From Ceratotherium simum simum (taxonomy: Eukaryota > Chordata > Mammalia > Perissodactyla > Rhinocerotidae): 64,000 nt of DNA. Location of the stretch: positions 12,184,873 to 12,248,872 of the forward strand of contig NW_004454171.1 of assembly GCF_000283155.1 (NCBI RefSeq), given 5' to 3'. The position numbers were made by a program, and so were the translations under genes. Positions 23,235 through 35,337 of this stretch are shown piece by piece; position 1 is the stretch's first letter, and every line of letters starts with the position of its first letter. The notes below the pieces were generated by a model, which worked only from the letters and a program-made list of their open reading frames with translations, ran no database searches and had not been told where the DNA came from.

Positions 23235-23514
23235 CTCACTTTCATCTTTAAGGTTTACCTTGTGTCTCTCCCTGTGGATTCATCCTGTACTTCAGCTACC
23301 ATTTACAAGAGCGTCTCCGTTTTACTTCAAATTGATTTGCTACTAACCAAGATATTGACAATTATATTCATAGTTTTGGTCTTTGCAGACTTTATATCTA
23401 AATATTTAAGACCAAGGCAGTATTATTACATACTTTCTATGTTTTCTCATTTAATCTACTAACTAGGACACAATATTGGGACATAATGCGTTTGGTTGCA
23501 TCACCGAGTGTTAA

Positions 23515-24165
23515 TTCAAGGTGATAGATGCAACAGCAGCTTTATTCATAATTGCCAAAACTTGAATGCAACCAAGATGTCCTTCAGTGGATAAATAAAC
23601 TATGGTACATTTGGACAATGGGGTATTATTCAAACTAAAAAGAAATGAACTGTCAAGCCGTGAAAAGACATGGAGGAAACTGATAGGCATGTTACTAAGT
23701 TGAAGAAGCCAAATTGAAAAGGCTACATACTATTTAATCCAACTATGTAATGTTCTGGAAAAGGCAAAACTATGGAAAGAACAAAAGCATGAAAGGTTGC
23801 CAGGGGTTAGGAGGTAGGGAGAGATGAACCAGTGGAGCAGAGAGAATTTTTAGGGCAGTGACACTATTCTGTATGATACTACAATGGTGGATACATGTAA
23901 TTATATGTTTGTCAAAACCTGTAGAATAGACAACACCAAGAGTAAATCCTCATGTAAACTAGGGGCTTTGAGTGATAACGATCTGTCAATGTAGGTTCAT
24001 TGATTATGACAAATGTGCCACTTGGGTACAGGTTGTTGACAGTAGGGGAGGCTGTGTGTATGCGGGGGCAGGGAGTATATGGGAAATCTCTGTACTTTTC
24101 TCCCAATTTCGCTGTGAACTTAAAACTGCTCTAAAAAATAAAGTATATTTTTTAAAAAAAGGAAA
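23515..24165 (+). mobile_element. L1 3' end, plus strand
   Basis: Recognisable old L1 3'-terminal text: 'tggataaataaactatggta' (end of ORF2), then 'gtcaatgtaggttcattgat', 'gggagtatatgggaaatctc' and 'aaaactgctctaaaaaataa' followed by an A-rich tail. It is not coding. Confidence 0.8.
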
Positions 24166-25224
24166 AGGGAAAAAGAAGCTAAGCACGTAACCAAACTAAG
24201 GTTATCAGTCTGAAGATGCTGATCAGAGAAGTAGGATCCACAATGAGTAGCGACTGGGGACTCCAGGATTAATGTGGAGATACACAGTAGAGTGTGGAGA
24301 AAGGTCCAGTGTCTCTGAAGGGTACAGCAGTACTTTTTTCTGATTCTTGTGGTTTCCTAGGCTGAGTGTGGGAAGAAGGATATTAAGATCACAAGCTAAA
24401 CCCAGAACTTAGATCTATGTGATTTTTTCCAACTTCCCTTCTTAGCTAAGGCCGCCTCCTAATTTGCTTCATTCTTGGCATATATTAATCCATTCCTAAA
24501 TATCTTAACCCAAAGTACTCCCCCCAGTTTATCTAGCCTACTTCTCAGAAGATGTACTTCTAGTTATTTGGATACAGATCCTTTCTCAAGCAAGCTTCTT
24601 CAACTAGGAAAGTTACATTAGGTGAAAAATCCAAAGAGTCCTCTTTGCTCGTATAGGTGCAACAAAATGATTAATCTCAAAGATGCCTGCCATGAAATGG
24701 TTAACACGAATGCAGTTTCAAACTGGCAGAGTAGCCTGAACATCTTCACTCTTGTATCTCAAACTATGAAGTCATTCTCATATTTTTATAAAATTGAAGA
24801 TTATGCCACACTATTTTTTAAAAATTCCACTCATATTGCTGTGTGTAGAGACTGCATAATGTTCGTTAATATGTCTTTACCTCATGTCACTAATCTCCTC
24901 CTCTAGTGGTGGACAGTCAGGTTTCCTCCAGCTCCCTGTGACCCCTCATCCTCTTAAGTCTTGGTGAGAGTTCCTTTGGTACCAATGGAGTAGGGTTGTT
25001 GGTCCTATGATGGTGAACAAGCATCTTGCTTTGCCCAGCATGATTCTGGTTTAAGCTGGTTGTCCAGTATAATTATCAATAACATTTCCTTCCATTCTCA
25101 AATGTGTCCTCATTTGGATGATAAGTCAAATGGTCACCCCAGTCATGGTATGCAGGCTACATTGTTCTCCAGAAAGGCTGTAACAGTTTACACTCCCAAT
25201 AGCAGCCCAGTAAGGTTACTATTT

Positions 25225-25690
25225 CCCTTTTCTAGACTCTGGAGCTAGAGCAGTAAACAAAATACATCAAGTCCCCGCCCTCTTGGAACTTACCTTCTAT
25301 TGGGAGGAGACACAATAAACAAGTGAATATATAATGTCAGATTATGACATATTATATGAGGTAATATGTCATATTATATGACACATTGTGCCCCTGCAGG
25401 ATGGGGTAGGAGTTGCTAGTTTAGAGAAGGCCTGTCTAGTAGGTGATGTTTGAGCAAAGGCTTGAATGAATGAGGGAGCAAGCCGTGTGATTATCTGGAA
25501 GAGCACTCCAGGAGGAAGGAACAGCACGTGCAAAGGCCCCGGGATAGGAGCTTGCTTGGTATGTTCAAGGAACAGTGAGGAAGCCAGGTGGCTGGAGTAG
25601 AGTGAGGAGTGAGGAGAAGTATCAAAGAGCAGGGAGAAAGATTTGGAGTTTCACTCTGAAATGGGAAATCACCAGAAGCTTGTTTTTAGT
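25225..25690 (-). mobile_element. L2 LINE fragment, first half of a split copy
   Basis: Reverse complement of L2 with 'aagtccccgccctcttggaa', 'gaaggaacagcacgtgcaaa' and 'ccaggtggctggagtagagt'. The match breaks at about 25690 and resumes at about 27185 with the next consensus part, so the copy was split by later insertions of about 1.5 kb. Confidence 0.75.
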
Positions 25691-26400
25691 TGATAAGAAA
25701 ATATTCTTTTTTACATATTCGCTATGCCATTATCACACTTAATAAAGTTAGCAATATAAATTCTTTAGTATTATTTAATGACCAAATCATATTCAAGTTT
25801 CTAGATTATCTCAAAGGAATCTTTTATGGTTGTTTATTTAAATCCAGATTCAGGTACAGTGGACCACTGCATTTGGCTGTTATTTCCCTTAAATCTTTTT
25901 TTCTATGATGGTCCCACTTTCCTCCCCACTCTTTCCAGTCCATTGATTTGCTGGAGAAATATGCTCATTTGTTATGTAGAATGTTTCTCATTCTGGATTT
26001 GGCTGATTGTTTGTGTGTGTGTGTGTGTGTGTGTGTGATAATTTAATATGTTCTTCTATCTGCTGTATTTCCTACAAACTGATCTTTAAATCTAGAGGTT
26101 TGATTAGATTCAGGTTCGATATATTAGTCAAGACGACTTCAGTGGAAGTGCTATGTAATTCCTATTGCATCACGTCACAAGGCACACAGTGTCTGGCTGT
26201 ATTATTTTATTCAAGTGTTATCAGCCTAATTCATACATTCTAAGGTTCACCATTGACCTTTCTCTAAATTTTAGCATCCATTGATGTTCATAAACCATGT
26301 CCAATATTTCATTAGGGTTTGCAAATTGGTGATACTCTATCTTTCCTTCTGCATTTATTAGCTAATATTCTATTAAAGAAAAAATTTCCCCCAACTATCT
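25690..26400 (-). mobile_element. L1 3' UTR fragment, antisense, with (GT)n
   Basis: The phrases 'gatttggctgattg', 'tagaggtttgattagattca' and 'tattgcatcacgtcacaagg' match the reverse complement of an old L1 3' region. A (GT)n microsatellite of about 14 units lies at 26011-26038. It sits within the split L2 copy. Confidence 0.65.
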
Positions 26401-26439
26401 GATTACCCTGAATTGTAGCTGTGTTTTGAGAGGTTTGGT

Positions 26440-27140
26440 GGATTTGATCGGAGACGTAAAAGGAAACTTTTCAACCCAGACGAAGGGACTGAATGTATAC
26501 TTTACTGTATAGGGAAGGGTAAAGGCAAAGGTAGCAAACAGATCCAAATAGGTCAAATATTAAGAGGGAAAAACATCAGATCGATCGAAAAGGGAAACAT
26601 CAGACCGACCGAAGGGAAATAACATCAGATCAACTGAAAAGGGAAACGTCAGATTGACCGAAAAGAGAAAACATCAGATCCGGTACTCACAACATCCACG
26701 CCCTTTCCCCGGGGAGAGTCCTTTGAATTGACATGGCTAGGTGGGAGTTTCGATTGACAGCGGTCCTGGGCAAGATGTCCCCCCGACAGGCGAGACTCTC
26801 ACCCAAGCAGAATTGTGAATTGCTTTTATGTATGTTTCTATGTAGAGACCATCTCTATGTGAACTTTTGGTATTTTTCCTTCCCGCTGTTATCGCATGTG
26901 TACGTGCTCTGTAACTCCCGGTACTTATCTCGGACTGGCATAGATGGCGGGTCTGTGCCTGTCCTTGACATCCCAGGAGTTTTATAACCTAAATAATTGC
27001 AGCTAGCATTGTGGGAGAAGGGCCAGTTCCCACCACAAGCAGCTTCTCTGTATTCTTTTAGTGCGGCTGGTTTCCTAGGGTCACCAAGCGGACAAACATG
27101 GCGATAATTATGTTAAGTCAAGTTGATAACAGAAAAAGCA
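26440..27140 (-). mobile_element. Possible endogenous-retrovirus LTR/leader fragment
   Basis: This insert inside the split L2 is unlike its surroundings: GC- and CpG-richer and unrelated to the L1 next to it. Read on the minus strand it has a TATA-like CATAAAAG near 26840, a GC-rich block with 'agtctcgcctgtcgggggg' downstream, and then a tandem minisatellite. That order (promoter-like box, GC-rich R/U5-like block, leader) resembles class I LTRs. No exact TG...CA boundaries, primer-binding site or gag sequence could be established, so the assignment is tentative. Confidence 0.3.
26572..26683. repeat. Minisatellite, 24-25 bp unit, about 4.5 copies, CpG-containing
   Basis: Copies begin at 26572, 26596, 26621, 26645 and (partial) 26670. 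Each starts AACATCAGA or AACGTCAGA, continues with a variable TCGATCGA / CCGACCGA / TCAACTGA / TTGACCGA block, and ends in A/G-rich AAAGGGA. A degenerate extra copy may precede it at about 26537. Several copies contain CpG, rare elsewhere in the window. Confidence 0.88.
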
Positions 27141-27184
27141 AGATCAATGCTTGACTCTTTCCCTTTATTTGTCAATATTCAGAA

Positions 27185-27795
27185 TAATGAGTTGGTGCCC
27201 TAAAACCTCATTGGAGAGTCTTGAACTGAGGAGAGACCCAGCCTGATCTGATGTTTTAAAAGCATTGCTCTGGCTTCTGTGTTGATAAGAGGCCAAAGGA
27301 AAAGCAGGGAGAAAAGTTATAAGTTCTGGAAATAATTTGCTTCTCTTCAGCAAAACGCAATGGTGGTTTGACTGGGATGGAGCAGTGGAGGTGTTGAGAA
27401 ATGATCAAATTTGGAATATATTTTGAAAGTAGACCCAAGGGGATGTGTTGAAAGATAGGAGATGAGGTGAGAGAGAAAGTCAAGGATGATTACACAGATT
27501 TTACCTAAGCAATGAGAAAGTTGCCTTCAACTGAGACAATCAAGCACATTTTGGCCAGAAATCAGCTCAGTTTTTGATATGTCAAGTTTAAGACGGCTGT
27601 TAGTCACCTAAGGGTAGATGTCAACTAGGCAGTCATGAACATATGAGTCTGGAGAAAGGTTAGGCTGGAGGCGTAAATTTGGGATGCCTTAGTATAGATC
27701 ATGTGTAAAGCTATGAGATTAAAGGAGACCAGCCAAGAGTGAGTGTTGGTAGAGAAACAGAGAGAGGTTCAAAGATTGAGTCCTAATATTTGGTA
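27185..27795 (-). mobile_element. L2 LINE fragment, second half of the split copy
   Basis: Continues the L2 reverse complement: 'cctcattggagagtcttgaa', 'attgctctggcttctgtgtt', 'catatgagtctggagaaagg' and 'taaatttgggatgcc'. Together with 25225-25690 it reconstitutes a contiguous consensus order, showing nested insertion. Confidence 0.65.
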
Positions 27796-27799
27796 ATAT

Positions 27800-29760
27800 C
27801 TGACTTTCAAAGTTTTTTTTCAATCTGATGTTTTCCCCTCTGAAGGATTTCCCTCTTTTGTGAACTACCTTTTTCCATCCTTTGCCTTCTTGTCAGCTTG
27901 TGAAATTTATTTGTGTATTCTTATTATTAAGTACTTGTCAATTTTAGATGTTAAAAGTATCTTTTCCCAGTCTATTAACTTTGTATATGCTGTCCTTGAT
28001 GGTACAGAAATTATTGTATTGTAATTTTTACCCATCAATATTTTTGCCTTAGGTTTGTGTTTTGAAAATCCTTCTCCGCCTCCATGGAGATATTCTCCCA
28101 CATTTTTACGCAAAGCCTTCTTGATTTACCTTTCACATTTAGCTCTTGACTCTATTGAGAGATGTCCATCGTATATGATGTGAAGTATTTTTCCTCAACA
28201 CCGTCTACCAAACAACCCACCCTTTCCTCACTGGGTGGTGGTGCCATTTCTGCACATATTGTGTTCTAGTATATTCCTGAATCTGTGTCACTGTTCCTTA
28301 TTCTGTTCCATTAGTCTATTTGTCTATTATTTTTCCTTTCCAAACTGTTCTTCTCCTATGATTTTTGTGGTATATGTTAATATCTAGTATGGTTTTTTCT
28401 CCTATTTGCTTTTCTCTGTCAGAATTGACTTAGTAATTCGTAGATATTTATTTTTCTATGTAAACTTTAGATTGACTTACTAAGTACTCAAAAGTCATGC
28501 TGGAGTTTTATTAGAATTACCATAATTTGAAGAAGAACTTGAGGAGAATTTACATCTAAATAATGTCAAGTCATCCCATCTATGTAGTCACCTGTCAATT
28601 AACAACGGGGATCGTTCTGAGACATGCGTTGATAGGCGAGTTCATCGTTGTGCGAACATCATAGAGGGTACTCACACAAACCTGGATGGTACAGCCTACT
28701 ACACACCTAGGCTAGAGGGTCCTAATCTTGTGGGACCACCGTCGTATATGTGGTCTGTCATTGACCAAAACGTCTATATTCAGCACATGACATAGTATAT
28801 CTCTCCATTAATTCATATCTTTTTTTTATGTCCTTACATCCTTTAATAAGAGTTTTAAAGCTTTCTCCATCAAAGTCTTGAGCTTTGTTTCCTAGATACT
28901 TTACTATGCTTTTGCCACAGTGAGGTATCTTATTTTCTATTACAGTTGCTATTTGGTTATTGTAAAACACTAATCCTATGTGTAAGTTGCTTTTATATAC
29001 AGTCATCTTGCTGTTGATCTGTCCCCTTTTCTATGTAGATGATCATATCTTCTGCAAATAATGGCCCTTGTATATCTTCTTTTCAAATTCTTATATTGTT
29101 TCTTTATTTTTCTTACTACGTTTGCCTGGATTTCCAATACTATATAGACAGAAATGGTAAGACCTGGCATCCTTATTTTGGTCCCAATTTTAAAAGGAAG
29201 GCATTGTAAGTTTCTTCATTGCTGTAGTTTTTTTAGTGGATAATTTTATCAAATGAAGGAGCTTTCCTTCTGTTTCTAGTTTTCCATGAGATTTTGTCAT
29301 TAATAGGGGTTGGACTTTTAAAAAATTGAGATAATTGAGATTATCATGGGATAGTTCTTCTTTGGTCCATTAATCCAGTGAATTAAATTGATAGGCTACC
29401 ATTTTTCATGTTGATTGTGTTTTAATAATTCATTTTTTTAATTCTAGTTTTTCTCTACTGGAATTTATAGCTTTCTATTCTGAGTGTTATCCTTGAATAT
29501 TTGCCATGTATATTAAACTTAATAAACTCTGTAGCTAAATATCACCATGACTCCCTCCTGAATAATGTAAAGATTTTGGAACACTTTAGCTCCAATCGTT
29601 ATTCTCCCAAATTATGGACTATTTTTGTCCAGTATTTTAGTTATAGTATTTTAAACCCACAAATTAGAACTACTATTGTTATTATTTACAGATTGTATTT
29701 ATGTGGATATTTTATTTGTTTATCACTCTTTCTTGAATCGCATGCTATCCTAATGGCCTG
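27800..29760 (-). mobile_element. L1 LINE fragment, antisense ORF2
   Basis: The + strand shows L1 antisense text from the 3' end of ORF2 ('ttgtgaaatttatttgtg', 'ctattaactttgtatatgct') through the reverse-transcriptase region ('tcttctgcaaataatgg', 'tatatagacagaaatggtaa', 'gacctggcatccttat'). A separate short repeat interrupts it at about 28590-28795. All frames are broken. Confidence 0.65.
28590..28795 (-). mobile_element. Old dispersed repeat, likely DNA transposon
   Basis: The phrases 'gagacatgcgttgataggcg', 'tggtacagcctactacacac' and 'gggaccaccgtcgtatatgt' are known to me as a common mammalian medium-reiterated repeat whose exact name I cannot fix. It retains several CpGs and interrupts the L1 antisense sequence. 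The strand is arbitrary. Confidence 0.5.
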
Positions 29761-29764
29761 ATTT

Positions 29765-30240
29765 TCCTTTTTTTAATATTCCACTTATTGAGATATAATT
29801 CATATATAATAAAATTCACCCTTTTAAAGTATACAGTTTGATGGAGTTTTGATAAATGCATAAAGCTATATAACATCTCAAATGAGATATGATATATATT
29901 TCCATCATACCTATAAGTCTGCATACTCATTTGCAACCAGTCACCCTCTACCCCATGCAATCACTGATCTATTTTCTGTTACTGTAGGCAATGCCTTTTC
30001 TAGAATGTCAGATAAATTGAATCACACAGTGTGTAGTCTTTCATGTCTGTTTTTTTCATTTAGCATAATGCCTTTGAGATTACTCCATCTTGTTGCATTG
30101 CCTGCCAGTAATTTGTTCTTTTTCATTGCTGAGTAATCTTCCATTGTGTGGATATATCACAATTTATTTATTCATTCACCAGTTAATAGACATTCAGGTC
30201 ATTTCCATACTTACGCTTATTTTTCTCCTACGAACTTGTT
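29765..30240 (-). mobile_element. L1 3' UTR fragment, antisense
   Basis: The text 'ttattgagatataattcata', 'aaaattcacccttttaaagt' and 'ttccattgtgtggatatatc' is the typical reverse complement of an old L1 3' end. Confidence 0.65.
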
Positions 30241-30464
30241 AAGCTTATCAATATTTCTATATCTTTCCCAAACAAGTCAAATAGCTTAGTTTGCTCTTAC
30301 ACACCTCTGAGTTTTCCTTTCCCTTTTCACCCCCTTTCCACCTGTTAGCATCCTGATTTGGGGTTTTAGATTGTTATGGATGCAAATTATAGTTTACAAT
30401 ATCTTGTGTCAGTTTTCTATTTGTCAGAACACTTTTCCTGCTTTAAATATATAAAAAATATATA

Positions 30465-32335
30465 AATGAAATAAAAGAAAGGCAATCAAATTGAAAAGGA
30501 AGAAATAAAATTGTCTCTATTTGCAGATGACATGATATTTTATGTAGAAAACCCTAAAAACTGCACCAAAATACTTAGAACTAATAAACAAATTCAGTAA
30601 AGTTGCAGGATACAAAACCAATATACAAAAAACAGTTGCATTTCTATACACTAACAATAAACTACCAGAAAAAGAAATTAAGAAAACAATCCCATTTACA
30701 ATTGCATCAAAAAGAATAAAATACTTAGGAATAAATTTAACTAAGGAAGTGAAAGATCTGTACATTGAAAATTATAAGACATTGATGAATGAAATTGAAG
30801 ACAGTACATATAAATGGAAAGGTACTCCATGCTCATGAATTGGAAGAATTAATATTATTAAAATGTCCATACTACCCAAAACCATCTATAGATTCAATGT
30901 AATCCCTATAAAATTCCAATGACATTTTTCAAAGAAATAGAAAAAACAATCGTACAGTTTATATGGAACCACTACAGGTCCCAAATAGCCAAAGCAATCT
31001 TGAGAAAAAACAAAGCTAGAGGCATCACGTTCCATGATTCCGAACTCTATTACAAAGCTATAGTCATCAAAACAGTATGGTATTGGCATAAAAACAGACA
31101 CATAGATCAATAAAACAGAATAGAGAGCCCAGAAATAAACCCGCACATGTATTGTCAATTAATTTATGACAAAGGAACCAAGAATATTCAGTGGGGAAAG
31201 GACAATCTCTTCAATAAATGGTATTGGGAAAACGGGACAGCCACATGGAAGAGAATGAAACTGGAACCCCATCTTACCCTTACACAAAAGTCAACTCAAA
31301 ATGGATTAAAGACTTAAATTTAAGACCTGAAACTGTAAAACTTCTGGAAGAAAACATAGGGGGTAAGCTCCTTCACATCAGTGTTAGTGATAATTTTTTG
31401 GATTTGACACCAAAAGCAAAGGCAACAAAGGCAAAAACAAATAAGTGGGACTACATCAAACTGAAAAGCTTCTGCCTAGCGAGGGAAGTCATCATCAAAA
31501 TTAAATGGCACCCTACAGAATGGGAGAAAATATTTGAAAATCATATATCTGATAAGAGGTTAATATCCCAAATATACAAAGAACACACACAACTCAACAG
31601 CAAAAAACAAAACAAAACCCAAACAATCTGATTAAAAAATAGGCAGAGGAACTGAACAGACATTTTTCCAAAGAAAACATAGAGATGGCCAACAGGCACC
31701 TGAAAAGGTGCTCACCATCACTAATCATCAGGAAAATTCAAATCAAAACCACAGTTAGATATCACCTCACACCTGTTAGAATGTCCATCATCAAAAAGAC
31801 AGGAAGTAGGGGCCAGCCCCATGGCGTAGCAGTGAAGTTCACGCACTCGGCTTCAGCCACAGTGTTCGCAGGTTCTGATCCCCAGCGCAGACCTACGCAC
31901 CGCTCATCAAGCCATGCTGTGGCAGGATCCCACGTAAAATAGAGGAAGATGGGCACGGATTAGCCCAGGGCCAATCTTCCTCAGCAAAAAGAGGAGGATT
32001 GGCAACAGATGTTAGCTCAGGGCTAATCTTCCTCGAAAAAAAAAGATAAGAAATAACAAGTGATGGCGAGGATGTGGAGAAAAAGGAACCCTTATTCACT
32101 GTTGGTGGGTGTGTAAATTGGTGCAGCCACTATGCAAAACAGTATGGAAGTTCCCCAAAAAATTAAAAATAGAGCTACCATATGATCCAGCAATTCCACT
32201 TCTGGTACATGTCCAAAGGAAATGAAAATAGGATATCGAAGACTTATCTGCACTCCCATGTTCATTGCAGCATTATTTACTGTATAACATATTTTTACAA
32301 AAGTTAGAATCATCTTGTACACATTTAGCCTGAAA
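30465..32335 (+). mobile_element. L1 LINE 3' half, plus strand, with ERE inside
   Basis: The + strand reads L1 ORF2 from the reverse-transcriptase 3' part ('tttgcagatgacatgatatt', 'ataccaaacc'-type text, 'ggcatcacgttccatgattc') through the C-terminal region (31218-31631 is one open piece) to the end near 32335. It is interrupted by the ERE at 31809-32043. Stops and frameshifts make it non-functional. Confidence 0.85.
31809..32043 (+). mobile_element. ERE SINE inside L1
   Basis: The head is GGGGCCAGCCCCATGGCGTA, with the standard body and A tail. The flanking AAGACAGGAAGTA and AAGATAAGAAATA are probably a decayed target duplication. Confidence 0.92.
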
Positions 32336-32344
32336 TTTGCCCTT

Positions 32345-33465
32345 TTTACTTAACACTATTTCGGACAGCTTTCTCCATCAGTACATTTAGATCTACCTCA
32401 TTCATTTTGATGGCTACATGGTCCTCGTATATGTTAGATTATAATTTATCCAACTAGTTAGGCTGTTTAATTTTTTTCCAGTATAAACAGTGTTGCACTG
32501 GGGCCAGCCCAGTGGCATAGTGGTTAAATTCGTGCGCTCCGCTTCGGCGGCCCAGGGTTGGCAGGTTCGGATCCCAGGTGCAGACCTATGCACCGCTTAT
32601 CAAGCCATGCTGTGGTGGCATCCCATATAAAGTAGAGGAAGATGGGCAAGGATGTTAGCTCAGGGCCAATCTTCCTCATCAAAGAAAAAAAAAACCACAA
32701 ACAAAACAAAACAAAACAGTGCTGCCTTGAATATACTCATGTATTTTTAATACACTATTGCTATTATTTCTGTAAGATAGATGCCTAGTAGTTTTGATGG
32801 GTCAAAAGTGGTATGTTACCACTGTCTAAATCAGAACACTTTGATCAACCCAAAAAGGAACCCATACCCATTAGTGGTCACTTCCCATTCCCCTCTTTCT
32901 CAGCCACTAGCAACCACTAATCTACTTTCTGTCTCTATGGATTCGCCCATTCCAGACATTTTATTCAGGTGGAATCATACAATATGTGGCCTTTTGTGAC
33001 TGGCTTCTTTCACTTGGCATAATGTTTTCAAGGTCATCTGTGTTGTAGAATTTATCAGTACCTCATTACTTTTGACTGCCAAATAATATTCCATTGTATG
33101 GATATATCATATTTTGTTTATCCATTCTTCAGTTATTAGACATCTGAGTTATTTCCACTTTTTGGCTACTATGAATAATGCTGCTATTAACATTCATGGG
33201 CAGGTTTTAGTGTGAACACATGTTCTAAATTCTCTCAGGTATGTACCTAGGAAGAAATTGCTGGGTCATATGATAATTCTATGTTTAACATTTTGAGGAA
33301 CTGCCAAACTGTTTTCCAAAGTAGCCACACCATTTTACAATTCCACTAGCAATGAATGAGGGTTCCAGTTTCTCTATATCCTTTCCAACATTTATTATTG
33401 TCTGTCTTTTTGGTTTTAGTCATCCTAGTAGCTGTGAAGTGGTACCTCATTGTGGTTTTAGTCCA
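32345..33465 (-). mobile_element. L1 3' ends, antisense (two pieces), with ERE
   Basis: 32345-32825 is L1 3' UTR antisense, split by the ERE at 32500. 32825-33465 is another L1 3' end antisense ('ttagtggtcacttcccattc', 'atattccattgtatggatat', 'aactgttttccaaagtagcc'). The latter reaches the ORF2 C-terminal region and stops at about 33465. Confidence 0.72.
32500..32712 (+). mobile_element. ERE SINE, short form
   Basis: The head is GGGGCCAGCCCAGTGGCATA, followed by one body unit and an A/C-rich tail. The flanking AAACAGTG(T/C)TGC occurs at 32485-32496 and about 32714-32725. Confidence 0.92.
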
Positions 33466-33810
33466 TAAGTCACACACAGTTTCTTCTAAGAACCCTCTGT
33501 GTGACCGAATACTGTGATTTTTCTGTTCCTTCCTGGTTGCTAGCCAATGGTCATCCATCATATTCTTGGCTTTCCCTCCAGAGCATGCTTTCCTGATAGT
33601 GAATCTCCTAATTTTAGCATCATTTGCAATCTGGATAGGCTGAAAATTTTTCAAACTTTTAATATATTGGTTGTATTTCAATACATTGTAATCATTATTT
33701 TTGATGCTTAATTTCTCCAATCTTAAGTCAATGGGGGCCCTTTCAAGGTGACTATGTTCTTTTGACATAATCTTTGATGACTCCCTTAACAATAAAATGT
33801 CCCAGGCTCA
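33466..33810 (-). pseudogene. Unrecognised open segment fused to an L1 end
   Basis: The minus strand carries an open frame of 148 codons (33346-33792). Its last about 30 codons are the L1 ORF2 C-terminal region. The first about 110 are not L1 and look protein-like: an ESSKIMSKEHSHLERAP block, an IKNNDYNVLKYNQYIKSLKN block and an ACSGGKAKNMMDDHWLATRK block. No start context, splice site or poly-A tail is clear. It may be a processed-gene scrap or an old repeat protein; I cannot name it. Confidence 0.3.
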
Positions 33811-34149
33811 TCCTGTACATTTATTTATTGCCTTAGATCTAGAAACAGCCATTTATAAAAGATACCCTGGTTCATTTTAGGGAAAAATGTTTATAAAACC
33901 ACAGTCTGGGCCTGAGGGGTGCCCATTGGTACTGTGTTGCCGTTGCTTCTGTGCCTTTTCAGGGCTAGAAAACATGTAATTTTAAAAATGAAAGAAATAA
34001 TAAGTTCATGCTAATATTTTTAAATGTTTACTTGTATCTCTTTTCTTTTGAACTGAAAATTCTAGAATTCTCTTTGAACTGAAAATTCTAGTTCCTAGCC
34101 ACATGAACATAATACTGATTTGCTTTATCCTGATTTCTATAAGTTTTAG

Positions 34150-34278
<129 letters not shown>

Positions 34279-34300
34279 TAGATGCTCTTTGTCTCTCTCT

Positions 34301-34470
34301 CTTTTTTTTTTTTTTTTTGGTGAGGAAGATTGGCCCTGAGCTAACATCTGTGCCAATCTTCCTCTATTTTGTATGTGGGTCTCCGCCACAGCATGGCTTG
34401 GTGAGCAGTGTGTAAGTCTGTGCCCGGGATCTGAACCCGCAAAAGCTGGGCTGCCAAAGTAGAGCACGCA
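34301..34470 (-). mobile_element. ERE SINE, 5'-truncated
   Basis: A poly-T run is followed by 'ggccctgagctaacatctgt' and the B-box complement GGATCTGAACC. The GGCCGGCCCC head is missing, so the copy is 5'-truncated. Confidence 0.88.
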
Positions 34471-35337
34471 AAAGGGAAAAGGCTCAAGAAATATAAAATA
34501 TGGTCTCTTGCTTCAAGAGGCTTACAATCTAAAATCACTTCCTTTAAATTTTTTTTTCAGCATTTTTCACTTTAAGACTATTTTCTAAATTTAAGTTGCT
34601 GCAAGAGATCAAAGAACTTAAGAACACTGGCAAGATAATACTAAATTATTTCTAGTTTTTAACTGAATTTACATAGCAATATGAACCTTGCTGAGAATTT
34701 TAATAATAGATTCCTGACATGTTCCAAAAGTGGTCTACATACATAGGAATATATAGTCTCTTTCTTCCTCTTTTGATTTTATTCGTCCTCTCACCTAAAG
34801 GTTACAATTTCAATTGGAGTAATCCTCATTTTAGAGATTTAATCAGCTGGACACATAAAATGTTGGAAGACCCGTGAGAATGCTGAGCTACTCAAAATCA
34901 GGCTTTTTTAGGATTATCTGGTAAAACTTCCTGGTGGAAATTTGAATTGTCCAAGCTTCGTGAAACAAACTTTTAAAATCTTAAAATTATACAAGTCCAA
35001 GCACATCAATAGATTCAATCTTTTTCTTGAGAAAAATCTTGGCCTGCCCTCAGATGATCATACAGTCTATCTTCCTGTGGAGGGGGGATGGTACTCCAGT
35101 AGAGAATACGCCTAGAATGCTTCTACGTGCCACTAGTTATCTGGGGTTCCAGGTTCACAAATTCTTATCTATACATCCACACAGTACAAAAGCACTCGAG
35201 ACACTCAGCAGAGTGGATAGCAAATATTTAAGAAAAACAGACGGGGGATAGAAGGAAAGAGAAAGAGTGATGAGTGAGTGAGCGAGTGAGTGAGTTTTGG
35301 GTACATTCACATTTTTCCTTGGTCCCCTACACTCTAG
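34471..35337. other. Unassigned sequence with a (GAGT)n run
   Basis: Nothing recognised, except a (GAGT)n microsatellite at about 35264-35294. A short Leu/Lys/Glu open piece near 34592-34628 has no usable donor and was not called an exon. Confidence 0.35.

Noticed and set aside
24361..24420. Segment after a TTTCCTAG acceptor as the missing exon
   Set aside because: Phase 0 hits TAA within 13 codons, and in phase 2 no donor is reached before a stop.
26011..26038. (GT)n tract as a functional element
   Set aside because: Ordinary microsatellite within an L1 3' UTR fragment.
31218..31631. 137-codon + frame as a host gene
   Set aside because: L1 ORF2 C-terminal half; flanking sequence is continuous L1.
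34592..34628. Leu/Lys/Glu-rich open piece as the missing exon
   Set aside because: No acceptor directly before it and no GT donor after it; upstream bases contain in-frame stops.
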